DNA of 64,000 nt from Pseudoalteromonas espejiana DSM 9414. Lineage in GTDB: Bacteria > Pseudomonadota > Gammaproteobacteria > Enterobacterales > Alteromonadaceae. This document shows positions 40,181 through 49,409 of the stretch, piece by piece. Where the stretch lies: assembly GCF_002221525.1 (NCBI RefSeq), contig NZ_CP011028.1:2057001-2121000 (forward strand), in the 5' to 3' direction. Positions within the stretch are counted from its first letter, which is position 1; each line of letters starts with the position of its first letter. The notes beneath the pieces are model-generated. The model searched no databases and was not told the origin of the DNA. It worked only from the letters and a program-made list of their open reading frames with translations. The translations under genes and the position numbers were made by a program.

Positions 40181-41477
40181 TCTTTGCACCCCAGCTAAGT
40201 ATTGCTGTGGCTACTTGGGTCAGCTCATCAATAGCTAATACAAATTCACCTTGATGAAACTGCGCAACTACATCGCAAATTACGCTACCAAGCCCAACGC
40301 CTTCATCCGAACTGCTTGGATGAGCAACTATGAGGTTACCTACCACTATTTTATAATGCGTTATATTATCAATTCGCTCAGTATTAAAGCCCACTGTCGC
40401 CACTCCATCACCGAAACGAGCCGCGTTTTCGAATATATTCGCAAGCGCGATTTCTAAAAGTGTCATATCACCTATACAACAAGCAGCTTTATCAAAGACT
40501 AACGCTAAGTTAAAACCGCTTAATTGCTGCTGCCTGCGTGCTTTAGCCTCAGTAACAAGTGTATGTACGTTGATAGATTGCCATGCTAGCTGCTCTCCTA
40601 TTTTATTTACTCGGCTAAGCTCCATCACTTTATTAAAATGCTGATTTAAGATTTTACTTTGCTCATAAATATTTTTTGCTTGTTCCGTAATTGATGCCTT
40701 ACTCAGCTCAATATTTTCATCAGCTAACATGCTTGATGAGCCCATAATAGTAGCCAAAGGCGTGCGTAGATCATGAGATAAACTACGCAGCAATGCGTTT
40801 TTAGCACGTTCTAACTCTGCTTGTACTTTCATCGATGCCGACTGGTTTCTAAGATTTGAGTTTTCGTGGACCTGAAATAACAAAGACAGTGCCGTATCTA
40901 TAAATGCACGGTTTTCAGGACTAAGTTCGGCATTTGAACTAAAGCCGCCCCATTGTGTGTTTTGTTCGATATTAAAGTACTCTCTATTATCCATTCTATT
41001 ACTGTTCCAACGAAGTGTAATACCTAGATGGTCTTTAATCGAGGTTGTAAATACTTGGCGCTGAGCGTTTATATCATCAAGCCCATTAAGCGCCTTAGCT
41101 AACTCATATAAACATCGTGTATTGCTGGCATGTAACTGGGTATCACGAACGTTTTTACTTAGCTCACCCGCCAATTTGCTTATCATCAAGCCGACTATAA
41201 GCATGACAGTAAAAGTGACTAAGTATTCAATTTTTTCGATATGAAATGTAAAGTACGGCAGTACAAAAAACCAGTCGGTACATGCCACACTAACTAACGT
41301 TGTAATCCCCGCTAAGGCCGCATTTTGACGCACCGCAACCCATGCCACCCAAAGTAATTGCAGCATGACAATGTCGGTGGTCGTTAGCCACTCTCGAACT
41401 GGAAAAATAGCCAACACAATAGAAATAGGCGCAACTGTTGTTAATAAAAGCGGCTTAAGCCATCTATTAATACCCAT
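40173..41477 (-). CDS. Sensor histidine kinase, shortened KdpD-like
   Basis: 434 residues. Four closely spaced membrane helices (about 8-105; DUF4118 type, including ACTDWFFVLPYFTFHIE as in KdpD), a linker, the HisKA H-box SLSHDLRTPLATIMG (H235), and the HATPase N-box LANIFENAARFG and G-box GVGLGSVICDVVAQFHQG. Classical KdpD is about 890 residues and carries N-terminal KdpD and universal-stress domains, which are absent here. It overlaps the response regulator gene and is divergent from ktrA, so K+ or osmotic sensing is likely but inferred. Confidence 0.85.
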   Translation of the reverse strand: MGINRWLKPLLLTTVAPISIVLAIFPVREWLTTTDIVMLQLLWVAWVAVRQNAALAGITTLVSVACTDWFFVLPYFTFHIEKIEYLVTFTVMLIVGLMISKLAGELSKNVRDTQLHASNTRCLYELAKALNGLDDINAQRQVFTTSIKDHLGITLRWNSNRMDNREYFNIEQNTQWGGFSSNAELSPENRAFIDTALSLLFQVHENSNLRNQSASMKVQAELERAKNALLRSLSHDLRTPLATIMGSSSMLADENIELSKASITEQAKNIYEQSKILNQHFNKVMELSRVNKIGEQLAWQSINVHTLVTEAKARRQQQLSGFNLALVFDKAACCIGDMTLLEIALANIFENAARFGDGVATVGFNTERIDNITHYKIVVGNLIVAHPSSSDEGVGLGSVICDVVAQFHQGEFVLAIDELTQVATAILSWGAKND

Positions 41478-41533
41478 TTGTGCACTCCCATAAAATTCTC
41501 TTTTTATAGGTTACTGCTTTTTAATATATTGTG

Positions 41534-41583
41534 TATAAAGTTTTTATAAAGATTTTTGGCTCTAGTGTTAAATGTTTATAAAG
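41534..41583 (+). promoter_or_regulatory. Three TATAAAG repeats between the sensor kinase and ktrA
   Basis: TATAAAG at 41534-41540, 41545-41551 and 41577-41583. Start-to-start spacings are 11 and 32 bases, about one and three helical turns. OmpR/KdpE-type regulators bind such phased direct repeats, so this is a candidate regulator site for ktrAB and autoregulation. Confidence 0.45.
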
Positions 41584-41659
41584 CTTAGTTGTTATGGGGT
41601 GACTATTTTTTAAAATCTCATAGTCTTTGCTATGTCGTATTTTTTCAATAGGAACACAC

Positions 41660-42319
41660 ATGGCACAGTTTGCAGTAATTGGATTAGGTAGTTTTGGTGT
41701 AACCGCCTCGCTTGAGCTTGCTAATCAGGGGCATCACGTTTGCGCAGCCGATATAAGCGAAGGCACCATTAACGCGTTTGCTAATCAGTTAAATTACACC
41801 GTCATTTTAGATGCTAGTGATGAAACACAACTTGCTCGACTCGACTTAACTAGCTGCCAAGCTGTATTAGTTGCAATTGGTGAAAATATAGAAGCGAGTA
41901 TTCTATGCGTGCTGCATTTAAAAAACCTTGGTGTTAAACAAATATGGGTTAAAGCGTGCTCTAAAAGCCACCATCAAATTTTAAGCAAACTTGGCGTATC
42001 CCGTATTATTCACCCAGAAGAAGAAATGGGTGTAAGAGTCGCCCATGCACTTAACTACCCTATGGTTAGCCAGTACTTTGCGCTTACACAATCTACATTT
42101 ATTGTTGAGCTTGCCATAGATTTACATTTATCAGGGCGCAATATTGGCTGGCTTTTAAAAGAGCGTAACTCAGACATAAAGCCACTTACCTTACGCCGAG
42201 ATGACAACTTTAATACAGACCTAACACTCGACACCGAGTTACGCCATGGTGATAGCCTTGTATTACTAGGCTCCAAGCATTATTTAACAAAACTTACCAA
42301 ACGGTTTAAAGCCTTATGA
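41660..42319 (+). CDS. ktrA: Ktr potassium uptake regulatory subunit
   Basis: 219-residue cytoplasmic RCK subunit. Rossmann start AQFAVIGLGSFGVTASLEL with the acidic end of strand 2 (AADIS), an RCK_N domain to about 135, then RCK_C (LSGRNIGWLLKERNSDIKPL). The frame is open to 41627, but AGGA seven bases before the ATG at 41660 and the homologous start favour that. Its stop overlaps the ktrB start (ATGA). Nucleotide binding gates the KtrB channel. Confidence 0.9.
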   Translation: MAQFAVIGLGSFGVTASLELANQGHHVCAADISEGTINAFANQLNYTVILDASDETQLARLDLTSCQAVLVAIGENIEASILCVLHLKNLGVKQIWVKACSKSHHQILSKLGVSRIIHPEEEMGVRVAHALNYPMVSQYFALTQSTFIVELAIDLHLSGRNIGWLLKERNSDIKPLTLRRDDNFNTDLTLDTELRHGDSLVLLGSKHYLTKLTKRFKAL

Positions 42320-43683
42320 TCAACTGGCAAGCAAACGTACTTCCAAAGCAATTTAATCGCCGTTTAAATAATTTCAAAAGGCCTGTTAATCCCCCTTTAA
42401 TTTTAACTGCTGTTTTTTTTACACTCATTATTTTCGGCACTTGCTTATTACTATTACCTTTTGCAAGTGTTGAATCGCTTAGCTTTATTCAAGCTTTTTT
42501 TACTGCATCCTCTGCGGTTACAGTAACAGGCTTAGTTGTTATTGATACAGGTACTGCACTAACCACATTTGGGCAATGTGTTGTGATGGTGCTTATTCAA
42601 ATTGGAGGAATCGGCTTTATGACCGTAGCCGTTATTTCGTTTTTAAGTATTGGTAAAAATTTAGGCTTAAAACAACGTCTACTTGCAAGCCAAGCATTCG
42701 ATACAAGCGATTTAAATGGAGTGATCCATGTAGCTAAATGTGTAATAACTTACTCGCTAATAATTCAAACTATAGCATTTTGCTTATTTTTTATTAGCTG
42801 GATAGATGACTATGGTATTGCGGGTAGCGCCTACCAAAGTCTATTTTATACTATTTCGGCTTTTAATAATGCCGGGTTTGCGCTAGACAGTAATAGCTTA
42901 ATGACTTTTAAAAGTGATATATCTGTTAATCTTATTATCAGTGCATTATTTATAATCGGTGGTTTAGGGTTTACCGTTTTAATAGATATATATCAACAAC
43001 GTCGCTGGCATAAATTAGCAATCAATACACGTATTGTATTAATTGCGAGTGCTGTAATTAATTGCTGTGCATTTTTTCTTATTTTTTTATTTGAATATTC
43101 AAATCCAGCCACACTGGCCAACCTACCTTTTAACGAGCAAGTAATTGCAGCCTGGTTTCAAGCAGTAACACCGCGTACTGCAGGCTTTAATACTTTACCT
43201 ATTAGCCAGCTAACTTCCGACTCAACATTACTTACATTGTTATTAATGGTAATAGGTGGTGGTTCGGTAAGTACAGCAAGCGGTATTAAAATTGGAACTT
43301 TTGTTATTTTGATACTTGCTATGTATAGCTATCTGCGCCAAAAACCACAGGTAACCGTACTTAACCGAGAGCTAAGCGACAAACTTGTGATAAAAGCACT
43401 AAGCGTTGTAATTTTGTATTTATTTACGGCTTTTTTGAGCATCATGATTATGAGTAAAATTGAGCAAGCGTCACTTTTAGATATTACTTTTGAAGTAATT
43501 TCGGCATTGAGCACTGTAGGTCTATCTCGTGATTTTACTAGTAATTTAAGTATACCAAGCCAGCTAATAATAATTTTACTTATGCTGATTGGCAGAGTAG
43601 GCCCACTGACATTTGCATATTGTTTTGCAAGACCTAAATTACAACCTCTTAAGTTTGCAAAAACAACCATACAAATAGGGTAA
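42316..43683 (+). CDS. ktrB: Ktr/Trk-type potassium transporter membrane subunit
   Basis: 455 residues with four membrane-pore-membrane repeats. The K+ filter segments are visible in order: SSAVTVTGLV (about 65), ISAFNNAGFAL (about 187), VTPRTAGFNTL (about 290) and ISALSTVGLSRD (about 398), each with the conserved glycine. Together with KtrA it forms a Na+-dependent K+ uptake system of the inner membrane. It is translationally coupled to ktrA and divergent from the KdpDE-like regulators. Confidence 0.92.
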   Translation: MINWQANVLPKQFNRRLNNFKRPVNPPLILTAVFFTLIIFGTCLLLLPFASVESLSFIQAFFTASSAVTVTGLVVIDTGTALTTFGQCVVMVLIQIGGIGFMTVAVISFLSIGKNLGLKQRLLASQAFDTSDLNGVIHVAKCVITYSLIIQTIAFCLFFISWIDDYGIAGSAYQSLFYTISAFNNAGFALDSNSLMTFKSDISVNLIISALFIIGGLGFTVLIDIYQQRRWHKLAINTRIVLIASAVINCCAFFLIFLFEYSNPATLANLPFNEQVIAAWFQAVTPRTAGFNTLPISQLTSDSTLLTLLLMVIGGGSVSTASGIKIGTFVILILAMYSYLRQKPQVTVLNRELSDKLVIKALSVVILYLFTAFLSIMIMSKIEQASLLDITFEVISALSTVGLSRDFTSNLSIPSQLIIILLMLIGRVGPLTFAYCFARPKLQPLKFAKTTIQIG

Positions 43684-43752
43684 CTATTATTAAACCAACT
43701 TAGCGGGCATAATTTATGTAAGGTTTTATTGCGGTGCAAGCTAGAAAATTAA

Positions 43753-43791
43753 CGACTCCTAAATATGGCTTTATCTATTGGGAGTCTTTTA
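43753..43791 (+). terminator. ktrB terminator
   Basis: GACTCC / GGAGTC with a loop of about 21 bases that has some further pairing, then TTTTAT. Confidence 0.6.
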
Positions 43792-43849
43792 TAGAAAAAT
43801 AAAGATGAATATAAGCACTATTTTTCATTGTAGGTATGAAAACAAATAA

Positions 43850-43890
43850 AATAAGCGCCAAACCATTACAATAGTTTTAGCGCTTATTAA
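43850..43890 (-). terminator. Terminator of the MFS copy 2 gene
   Basis: AATAAGCGC / GCGCTTATT around a 21-base loop. On the minus strand it continues into TTATTTG, just after the 43902 stop. Confidence 0.6.
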
Positions 43891-43901
43891 AGGAATAATA
43901 T

Positions 43902-45299
43902 TTACCCTTTCATTTGTTCAAGCTCTTTGCCTTTAGTTTCGTTTAAAAACTTAAATACAAATATTACTGAAACACACGCGCAAAATGCGTAGAAACCATA
44001 CGCACCTGCTAAACCTATACCGGTTAGCATTACAGGGAACGACCAGGTAATTAAAAAGTTAGCTATCCACTGGGCAAAACCGGTAACTGCAAGGCCTGAA
44101 CCGCGAATTTGGTTAGGGAACATTTCGCCTAACATAACCCACATTACAGGGCCCCACGATAGGTTAAAAAAGAACACGTACGCGTTAGCGGCAATTAAAG
44201 CAACTATGCCCTGCTCTCCTAATTCTAAGTTACCGGTTGGGCCAATATCTGCATTTAAAAAGGCATAAACAATAACCGATAGCGTCACTGTCATACCTAT
44301 AGAGCCGGTTAACAAAAAAGGTTTTCTGCCAATTTTGTCTATAAAATACATGGTAATAAACACCGCTAAAATACTTACAAAGCCGCTTATTATATTAATG
44401 AGTAGCGCATCAGACTCAGTAAAACCTGCGGCTTGCCAAAGTACCGCGCCGTAGTAAAAAACAACGTTAATGCCTACTAATTGCTGAAATGTCGCTAAGC
44501 CAATTCCTATCCAAACGATGGGGCGTAAACTTTTTTTAGGTTTATCAATAAGATCAGATAATTTAGGTTGGTGTCTATCGGCAGCAAGCGACTGTGCTAT
44601 TTCACTTAATTTGTGAGCGGCAGTTTTATCACCATATAATGACGATAACACCCGTGTAGCAGCGTCTTTTTTACCAGCCATAATTAAGTATCGAGGGCTT
44701 TCGGGAATAAAAAATAAAGCGATTAAAAACAAGCATGCAGGTAATAACTCAACCCAAAACATCCAACGCCATGTTTCAAAGTCGAGCCAAAATATAGCCG
44801 TAGAACCACCAGCAGTATTGGCTAAAAAGTAGTTACTCACAAATGCGCTAAACAAACCAAAAATAATAGCCACTTGCTGAAGTGTAGAGAGCGTGCCCCT
44901 GTATCGAGCGGGTGCAATTTCGCTAATATAAGCTGGGGTCATAACCGAGGCAGCCCCTACCGCTAAGCCGCCTAAAATACGATAAATCACAAATTCAAGG
45001 GATGTGACTGATACACCCGAACCCCAAGCACTTATAATAAATAAAGCAGCAGCAAGAAGTAAGATTGGGCGTCGCCCAAATTTATCAGCCAACCGCCCGG
45101 CGCAAAATGCACCAATGGCACAACCAATCAGCATGCTCGATACGTTAAATCCCGTACCCGCACTACTGGAGCCAAACGCTATTTGTAACCCATCAACAGT
45201 GCCGTTAATTACGCCACTGTCAAAACCAAATAAAAACCCGCCAATGGTCGCAACAAAGCAAACCAGTACTATTAAAAGTACATTTTCTTTCTCGTTCAT
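43902..45299 (-). CDS. MFS sugar porter (xylose/H+ symporter-like), copy 2
   Basis: 465 residues, clearly a close paralogue of the gene at 38022: same helix-1 motif FLFGFDSGVINGTVDGLQ, PESPRYLIMAGKK, QQLVGINVVFYYGAVLWQAAGF, DKIGRKPFLLTGS, SWGPVMWVMLGEMFPNQ and a final NETKGKELEQMKG. It lies 73 bases downstream of the LacI regulator on the same strand, so it is probably co-expressed with it, whereas copy 1 belongs to the GH3/TonB module. The two may differ in affinity or in substrate. Confidence 0.9.
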   Translation of the reverse strand: MNEKENVLLIVLVCFVATIGGFLFGFDSGVINGTVDGLQIAFGSSSAGTGFNVSSMLIGCAIGAFCAGRLADKFGRRPILLLAAALFIISAWGSGVSVTSLEFVIYRILGGLAVGAASVMTPAYISEIAPARYRGTLSTLQQVAIIFGLFSAFVSNYFLANTAGGSTAIFWLDFETWRWMFWVELLPACLFLIALFFIPESPRYLIMAGKKDAATRVLSSLYGDKTAAHKLSEIAQSLAADRHQPKLSDLIDKPKKSLRPIVWIGIGLATFQQLVGINVVFYYGAVLWQAAGFTESDALLINIISGFVSILAVFITMYFIDKIGRKPFLLTGSIGMTVTLSVIVYAFLNADIGPTGNLELGEQGIVALIAANAYVFFFNLSWGPVMWVMLGEMFPNQIRGSGLAVTGFAQWIANFLITWSFPVMLTGIGLAGAYGFYAFCACVSVIFVFKFLNETKGKELEQMKG

Positions 45300-45372
45300 A
45301 AGTATCCATATTGTGTGTTGTTGTTATTTTATATAGATTTTGAAGCTCAAAAGGGTGTGCGTACTCGTTTAT

Positions 45373-46413
45373 TTAGTTATTTTTATTGGCTGAGCTTGAG
45401 TCTCTTTCTATTAATTCAAAATCTAAAATATGTCTTAAGTCTAAGCTAGTTACCTTGCTCAAATCGTTGTATTGACCCGACGCAAGCATGGTAATCGCAA
45501 GCTCAGCCATTTCATTAATGGGTTGCTTTACGGTTGAAATATTTGGCCAAACTATGGTTGCAAGTTGCGTGTCATCAAAGCCAACAACCGAGAGTTCGCT
45601 TGGAATATTAATACCTTGCTTTTGAGCTATAGAGATAACAGCAGCCGCCATATCATCGTTAGCTGCGAAAATAGCTGTGGGCTTATCATCAAGCGAAAGT
45701 AATTTTATTGCTGCTTCCATTCCAGATTGATACGTAAAACTGCCCTGCTCTATATACTCAGGCGGCGTTATTATTTTATTAGAGCGCAACGCATCTAAAT
45801 AACCTTGGTAACGCAAACGGCTTACACCTTGTTTAGTATCGCCAATAATATGTGCAATTTTGCTATGCCCTTGTTTTATTAAATGCTCGGTAACGTCAAA
45901 CGCGGCTTGGTAATCGTCCATGCATATATAAGGTGAGCGATTTAATTTTGTATCTGGCGTTATTCTTACAAACGGAACATTTGCTTTTGTCAGTACATCT
46001 AAAACCTGTTCGTTGTCGCACATAGGAGGCAGTAAAATCATTCCATCAACCTGTGTAACATCAATAAGTTGTTTTACCGATTCAATTGTTTTGTCAATAT
46101 CGGTATGCGCTTCGTCAACAACAAGGTGATAGCCCAACGCGCGGCATTTTTTAAGCGCTGCCAACAAAAATTGGCTTATGTAAGAATCACTTGGGTTATC
46201 GTACAACAGCCCTAAAAAGAATGACTTAGTGCTAGCAAGACGCCTCGCAGACACATTTGGTCTGTAGTTTAAATGTTCAACAACCGCCATTACTTTTTCA
46301 CGGGTTTTGTCGCTTACTTTTTTGTCTTGATTAAGCACACGCGAAACGGTCATCATTGATACACCCGCCTGCTCGGCTACATCTTGTATTCTTGCTCTTT
46401 TAGGGTCGGCCAT
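45373..46413 (-). CDS. LacI-family transcriptional regulator of xylose/xyloside genes
   Basis: 346 residues. The N-terminal HTH reads IQDVAEQAGVSMMTVSRVLN with the hinge PNVSARRLAS; a periplasmic-binding-protein-like ligand domain follows (FLGLLYDNPS, VDGMILLPP, AIFAANDDMAAAVI, LSVVGFDDTQLATIVWPNIS). AGGTAA lies upstream of the ATG. It is divergent from the GH43 gene. A perfect LacI-type palindrome (TGTTAGCGCTAACA) lies in this intergenic region and again before xylB, so it most likely represses both transcription units until a xylose-derived inducer is present. Confidence 0.92.
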   Translation of the reverse strand: MADPKRARIQDVAEQAGVSMMTVSRVLNQDKKVSDKTREKVMAVVEHLNYRPNVSARRLASTKSFFLGLLYDNPSDSYISQFLLAALKKCRALGYHLVVDEAHTDIDKTIESVKQLIDVTQVDGMILLPPMCDNEQVLDVLTKANVPFVRITPDTKLNRSPYICMDDYQAAFDVTEHLIKQGHSKIAHIIGDTKQGVSRLRYQGYLDALRSNKIITPPEYIEQGSFTYQSGMEAAIKLLSLDDKPTAIFAANDDMAAAVISIAQKQGINIPSELSVVGFDDTQLATIVWPNISTVKQPINEMAELAITMLASGQYNDLSKVTSLDLRHILDFELIERDSSSANKNN

Positions 46414-46526
46414 ATTCTTATTACCTACTCACAATCAGTGGATTGTTATAATTAACTTTCTTAATTTTCATTATACATAATTGTAAAGCTTGATATTGTT
46501 TACAGCGCATTTTAAGTGATTACGTG

Positions 46527-46568
46527 TTGACAAAGTAATATACTACACTGAAAATGTTAGCGCTAACA
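46527..46568 (+). promoter_or_regulatory. GH43 promoter with overlapping LacI-type operator
   Basis: TTGACA (46527-46532), 17 bases, then GAAAAT (46550-46555). The perfect 14-bp palindrome TGTTAGCGCTAACA (46555-46568) begins at the last -10 base, so bound repressor would block initiation. Confidence 0.75.
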
Positions 46569-46623
46569 ACAACTTTATAATATTCACAAATAATAATATA
46601 AAAAACTTAATAAGGCCTATAGT

Positions 46624-48234
46624 ATGAACATCCTGCAAAATCCAATTCTAAGAGGCTTTAACCCAGATCCCAACATTGTCAGAGTTAATAACGACTACTA
46701 CATAGCTACCTCAACGTTTGAATGGTTTGGCGGTGTGCAAATTCACCACTCTACCGATTTAGTAAATTGGCGAGTCATAGGTCAAGCGCTTAACAGCGTA
46801 GAGCAACTCGATATGCGAGGAGTGCCCGACTCTTGTGGCGTTTGGGCACCGCAACTTAGCTACAGCAAAGGGTGTTTTTATTTGGTATACACCAATGTAA
46901 AAAGCTTTGACGGCCCGTACAAAGACACCCCTAACTATTTTGTATCAACCACTGATATTACCGGTAACTGGTCACAAGCGACTTACTTAAACTCTAGCGG
47001 TTTTGATCCGTCTATTTTTCACGATGATGACGGTAAAAGTTATTTGCTAAACATGCTGGTTGATCATCGCAACAATGCACTATTTGGTGGCATCGTAATG
47101 CAAGAGCTTTGCCTAAAAACCAATAAGCTAATAGGCGATGTGAAACCTATATTTACAGGCACAGAGCTTGGTTGCACTGAAGGCCCACATATTTTAAAAC
47201 GCGGCGCTTACTACTATTTAATCACCGCTGAAGGCGGCACAGGGTATGAGCACTGCATTAGTGTTGCGCGCTCTAAAAGCGTGTTTGGCCCTTACCAAGT
47301 ACACCCGTATAACCCCGTTATTACAGCAGCCCATGAGCCGGGTAATACGCTACAAAAATGTGGCCATGGGGATTTTTTTCAAACGCAAAATGGTGACTGG
47401 TATACAGTATTTTTAACATCAAGACCGCTGTCTGAGCGTGGTCGCTGTATTACAGGGCGTGAAACAGGCATTGAGCAAATAATCTGGTGTGATGATGGCT
47501 GGCCTTATGCAAAACAGACAAATAAAGCCCCTAGAGTCCACGTACCCGTTGAAGGCTTAACGCTAAACCCACAACTGCAAACTCCTACACATATTGATTT
47601 TAGCAAAGATACTCTGACTTTAGATTTTCAATCGCTGCGCATACCCATGTGCAAAAGCTGGGTGTATAAAAACACTCAAAAGTCATCGCTCACCCTAGTA
47701 GGTAAAGAGTCTTTAAGCTCATTCCATCAGCAAAGTTTTATTGCCAGGCGTGTACAGGCTCATCATACTGTTAGCACCACGTGCGTTGACTTTACGCCGA
47801 GCAGTTTTCAGCAAATGGCCGGGCTAGTATGTTATTACAACACCGCTCATTACTACTATTTGCATATAAGCGGCGGCGATGTAGGCGATGAAACCAAATC
47901 GCGTTATTTAAATATAATTAGCTGCGATAAATACCAAACAAGTACGCCTGTTGCACCGCTTTTGCTTAAAATAAACAAACCTGTTTACTTAAAAGCTGAT
48001 TTTAATGGCGCTCAGCTACAGTTTTACTACGCCACTGAGGAGAACTGCTGGATAAAGTTTGGCCCAATGCTCGATGGCAGTATTTTATCTGATGATTACG
48101 TGCAGCAATCACCGCAAGGGTATCGCCCGTGTTTTACCGGTGCCTTTGTTGGTATGGCGTGCCAAGATTTATCGGGGCAAAATAAAGAAGCTCACTTTTC
48201 ATTTTTTAATTATGATGAACCTAGCGGCGAATAA
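46624..48234 (+). CDS. GH43 beta-xylosidase/arabinofuranosidase, cytoplasmic
   Basis: 536 residues with no signal peptide, hence intracellular. Five-blade propeller with the three catalytic acids visible: base D15 (GFNPDPNIVR), pKa modulator D128 (SSGFDPSIFHDDDG) and acid E186 (ELGCTEGPHIL). A C-terminal beta-sandwich from about 330 (LTLDFQSLRIP ... CYYNTAHYYYLHISGG) is typical of xylan 1,4-beta-xylosidases of the GH43_11-like group. Expected to cut imported xylobiose or xylotriose to xylose. It is controlled by the divergent LacI regulator through the palindrome upstream. Confidence 0.93.
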   Translation: MNILQNPILRGFNPDPNIVRVNNDYYIATSTFEWFGGVQIHHSTDLVNWRVIGQALNSVEQLDMRGVPDSCGVWAPQLSYSKGCFYLVYTNVKSFDGPYKDTPNYFVSTTDITGNWSQATYLNSSGFDPSIFHDDDGKSYLLNMLVDHRNNALFGGIVMQELCLKTNKLIGDVKPIFTGTELGCTEGPHILKRGAYYYLITAEGGTGYEHCISVARSKSVFGPYQVHPYNPVITAAHEPGNTLQKCGHGDFFQTQNGDWYTVFLTSRPLSERGRCITGRETGIEQIIWCDDGWPYAKQTNKAPRVHVPVEGLTLNPQLQTPTHIDFSKDTLTLDFQSLRIPMCKSWVYKNTQKSSLTLVGKESLSSFHQQSFIARRVQAHHTVSTTCVDFTPSSFQQMAGLVCYYNTAHYYYLHISGGDVGDETKSRYLNIISCDKYQTSTPVAPLLLKINKPVYLKADFNGAQLQFYYATEENCWIKFGPMLDGSILSDDYVQQSPQGYRPCFTGAFVGMACQDLSGQNKEAHFSFFNYDEPSGE

Positions 48235-48299
48235 ATCGCCGCCAGTTAAGTTTATTTGTTGATTGAAAGCTGGTTTAACAACCTTTTAATTAAGCTCAT

Positions 48300-49256
48300 T
48301 TAAAATAATGCTTTAATACGTTCCATTTGCGATTGTAAGAGCAAACTTTGAGAGTGGCTCATAATGTCACTCTCTCGTTTATTTTCGCTCAGTAAGCGAC
48401 CTACTTCTTGAGCTTCAAAGCTGTAACCTTGTGACTGCCTGCCATCTTCAAAATGCTCAATTAAATCATCAAGCTCATACAAAGAGCACTCGTATGCTCT
48501 AAACGCATCGGGTATTTTTATATAACCTTTATCGCCAATAATATACGCGCCATTCCCTAACCGGCATTGAAATGACGTTGTTAAACTCACCATTACATCA
48601 CCACAATTAGCACTAATAAGCACATCGTCCTCTACGCCTTTGTAGCGAATATTCGCCCTTACGTGTAAATTTTCAAGGTCTTTATTTAAAAAAAAATTGG
48701 CAATAGCAAGCGGATAAATTCCCATATCAAGTAAGCAACCGCCCGCTAAGTCTGGATTGTATTCGCGTCCGTCGGGATTAAAAGGTACCGGGTACCCAAA
48801 GTCAGCTTTAACATGTTTAATAGTGCCTATTCGTCCTTGCTCTACCCATTTTTTTGCTTTTTGTATTGCGGGTAAAAAGTATGTCCACATGGCTTCCATT
48901 AAAAAGACGTCGTGCTTTTTAGCTAATAAAGACAACTGCTTACACTCATCAACCGACACCGTAATAGGCTTTTCACACAATACATGCTTGCCTGCTTTAA
49001 TAGCGTCGCTGGCATTTTTAAAGTGAAAATTATGCGGCGTTGCAATGTAAACTACATCAACGTTTTTATCATCAAATAATGCTTGATACCCTTCGTAAGC
49101 ATTTGCCGCGCCATACTTGCTCGCAAAAGCGGTTGCATCATCCCCACTTCTTGCTGCAACCGCATACGCAACCCCATTATTTGTATGTGCTAAGTCTTCA
49201 CAAAATTGTGCCGCAATTCGTCCGCAGCCAACAATACCCCAATTTATTTTTTTCAT
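48300..49256 (-). CDS. Gfo/Idh/MocA-family oxidoreductase (sugar or diol dehydrogenase)
   Basis: 318 residues. NAD(P)-binding start INWGIVGCGRIAAQF and the family catalytic motif HVLCEKPITV (Lys of EKP), with the expected alpha/beta C-domain. Related proteins oxidise D-xylose or trans-dihydrodiols. It shares the intergenic region and the LacI-type operator with xylB, so it probably belongs to the xylose regulon, perhaps as an alternative xylose oxidation step. The substrate is inferred, not visible. Confidence 0.85.
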   Translation of the reverse strand: MKKINWGIVGCGRIAAQFCEDLAHTNNGVAYAVAARSGDDATAFASKYGAANAYEGYQALFDDKNVDVVYIATPHNFHFKNASDAIKAGKHVLCEKPITVSVDECKQLSLLAKKHDVFLMEAMWTYFLPAIQKAKKWVEQGRIGTIKHVKADFGYPVPFNPDGREYNPDLAGGCLLDMGIYPLAIANFFLNKDLENLHVRANIRYKGVEDDVLISANCGDVMVSLTTSFQCRLGNGAYIIGDKGYIKIPDAFRAYECSLYELDDLIEHFEDGRQSQGYSFEAQEVGRLLSENKRESDIMSHSQSLLLQSQMERIKALF

Positions 49257-49342
49257 CGTGTTTCCTTATGATCTTAAAAAGAAATTTAAGTTAATACACC
49301 TAACTCAGTAAATATAATGTTAAACATAGCTTAAAAACTAGC

Positions 49343-49382
49343 TTGACTTAACAATATCAAATCATTAATGTTAGCGCTAACA
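49343..49382 (+). promoter_or_regulatory. xylB promoter region with LacI-type operator
   Basis: The perfect palindrome TGTTAGCGCTAACA at 49369-49382 is identical to the one before GH43. TTGACT at 49343-49348 could be the -35, putting a poor -10 (TAATGT, 49366-49371) partly inside the operator. It also serves the divergent Gfo/Idh/MocA gene. Confidence 0.7.
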
Positions 49383-49409
49383 CTAAAACAACATTTGAGC
49401 ATAACATTT

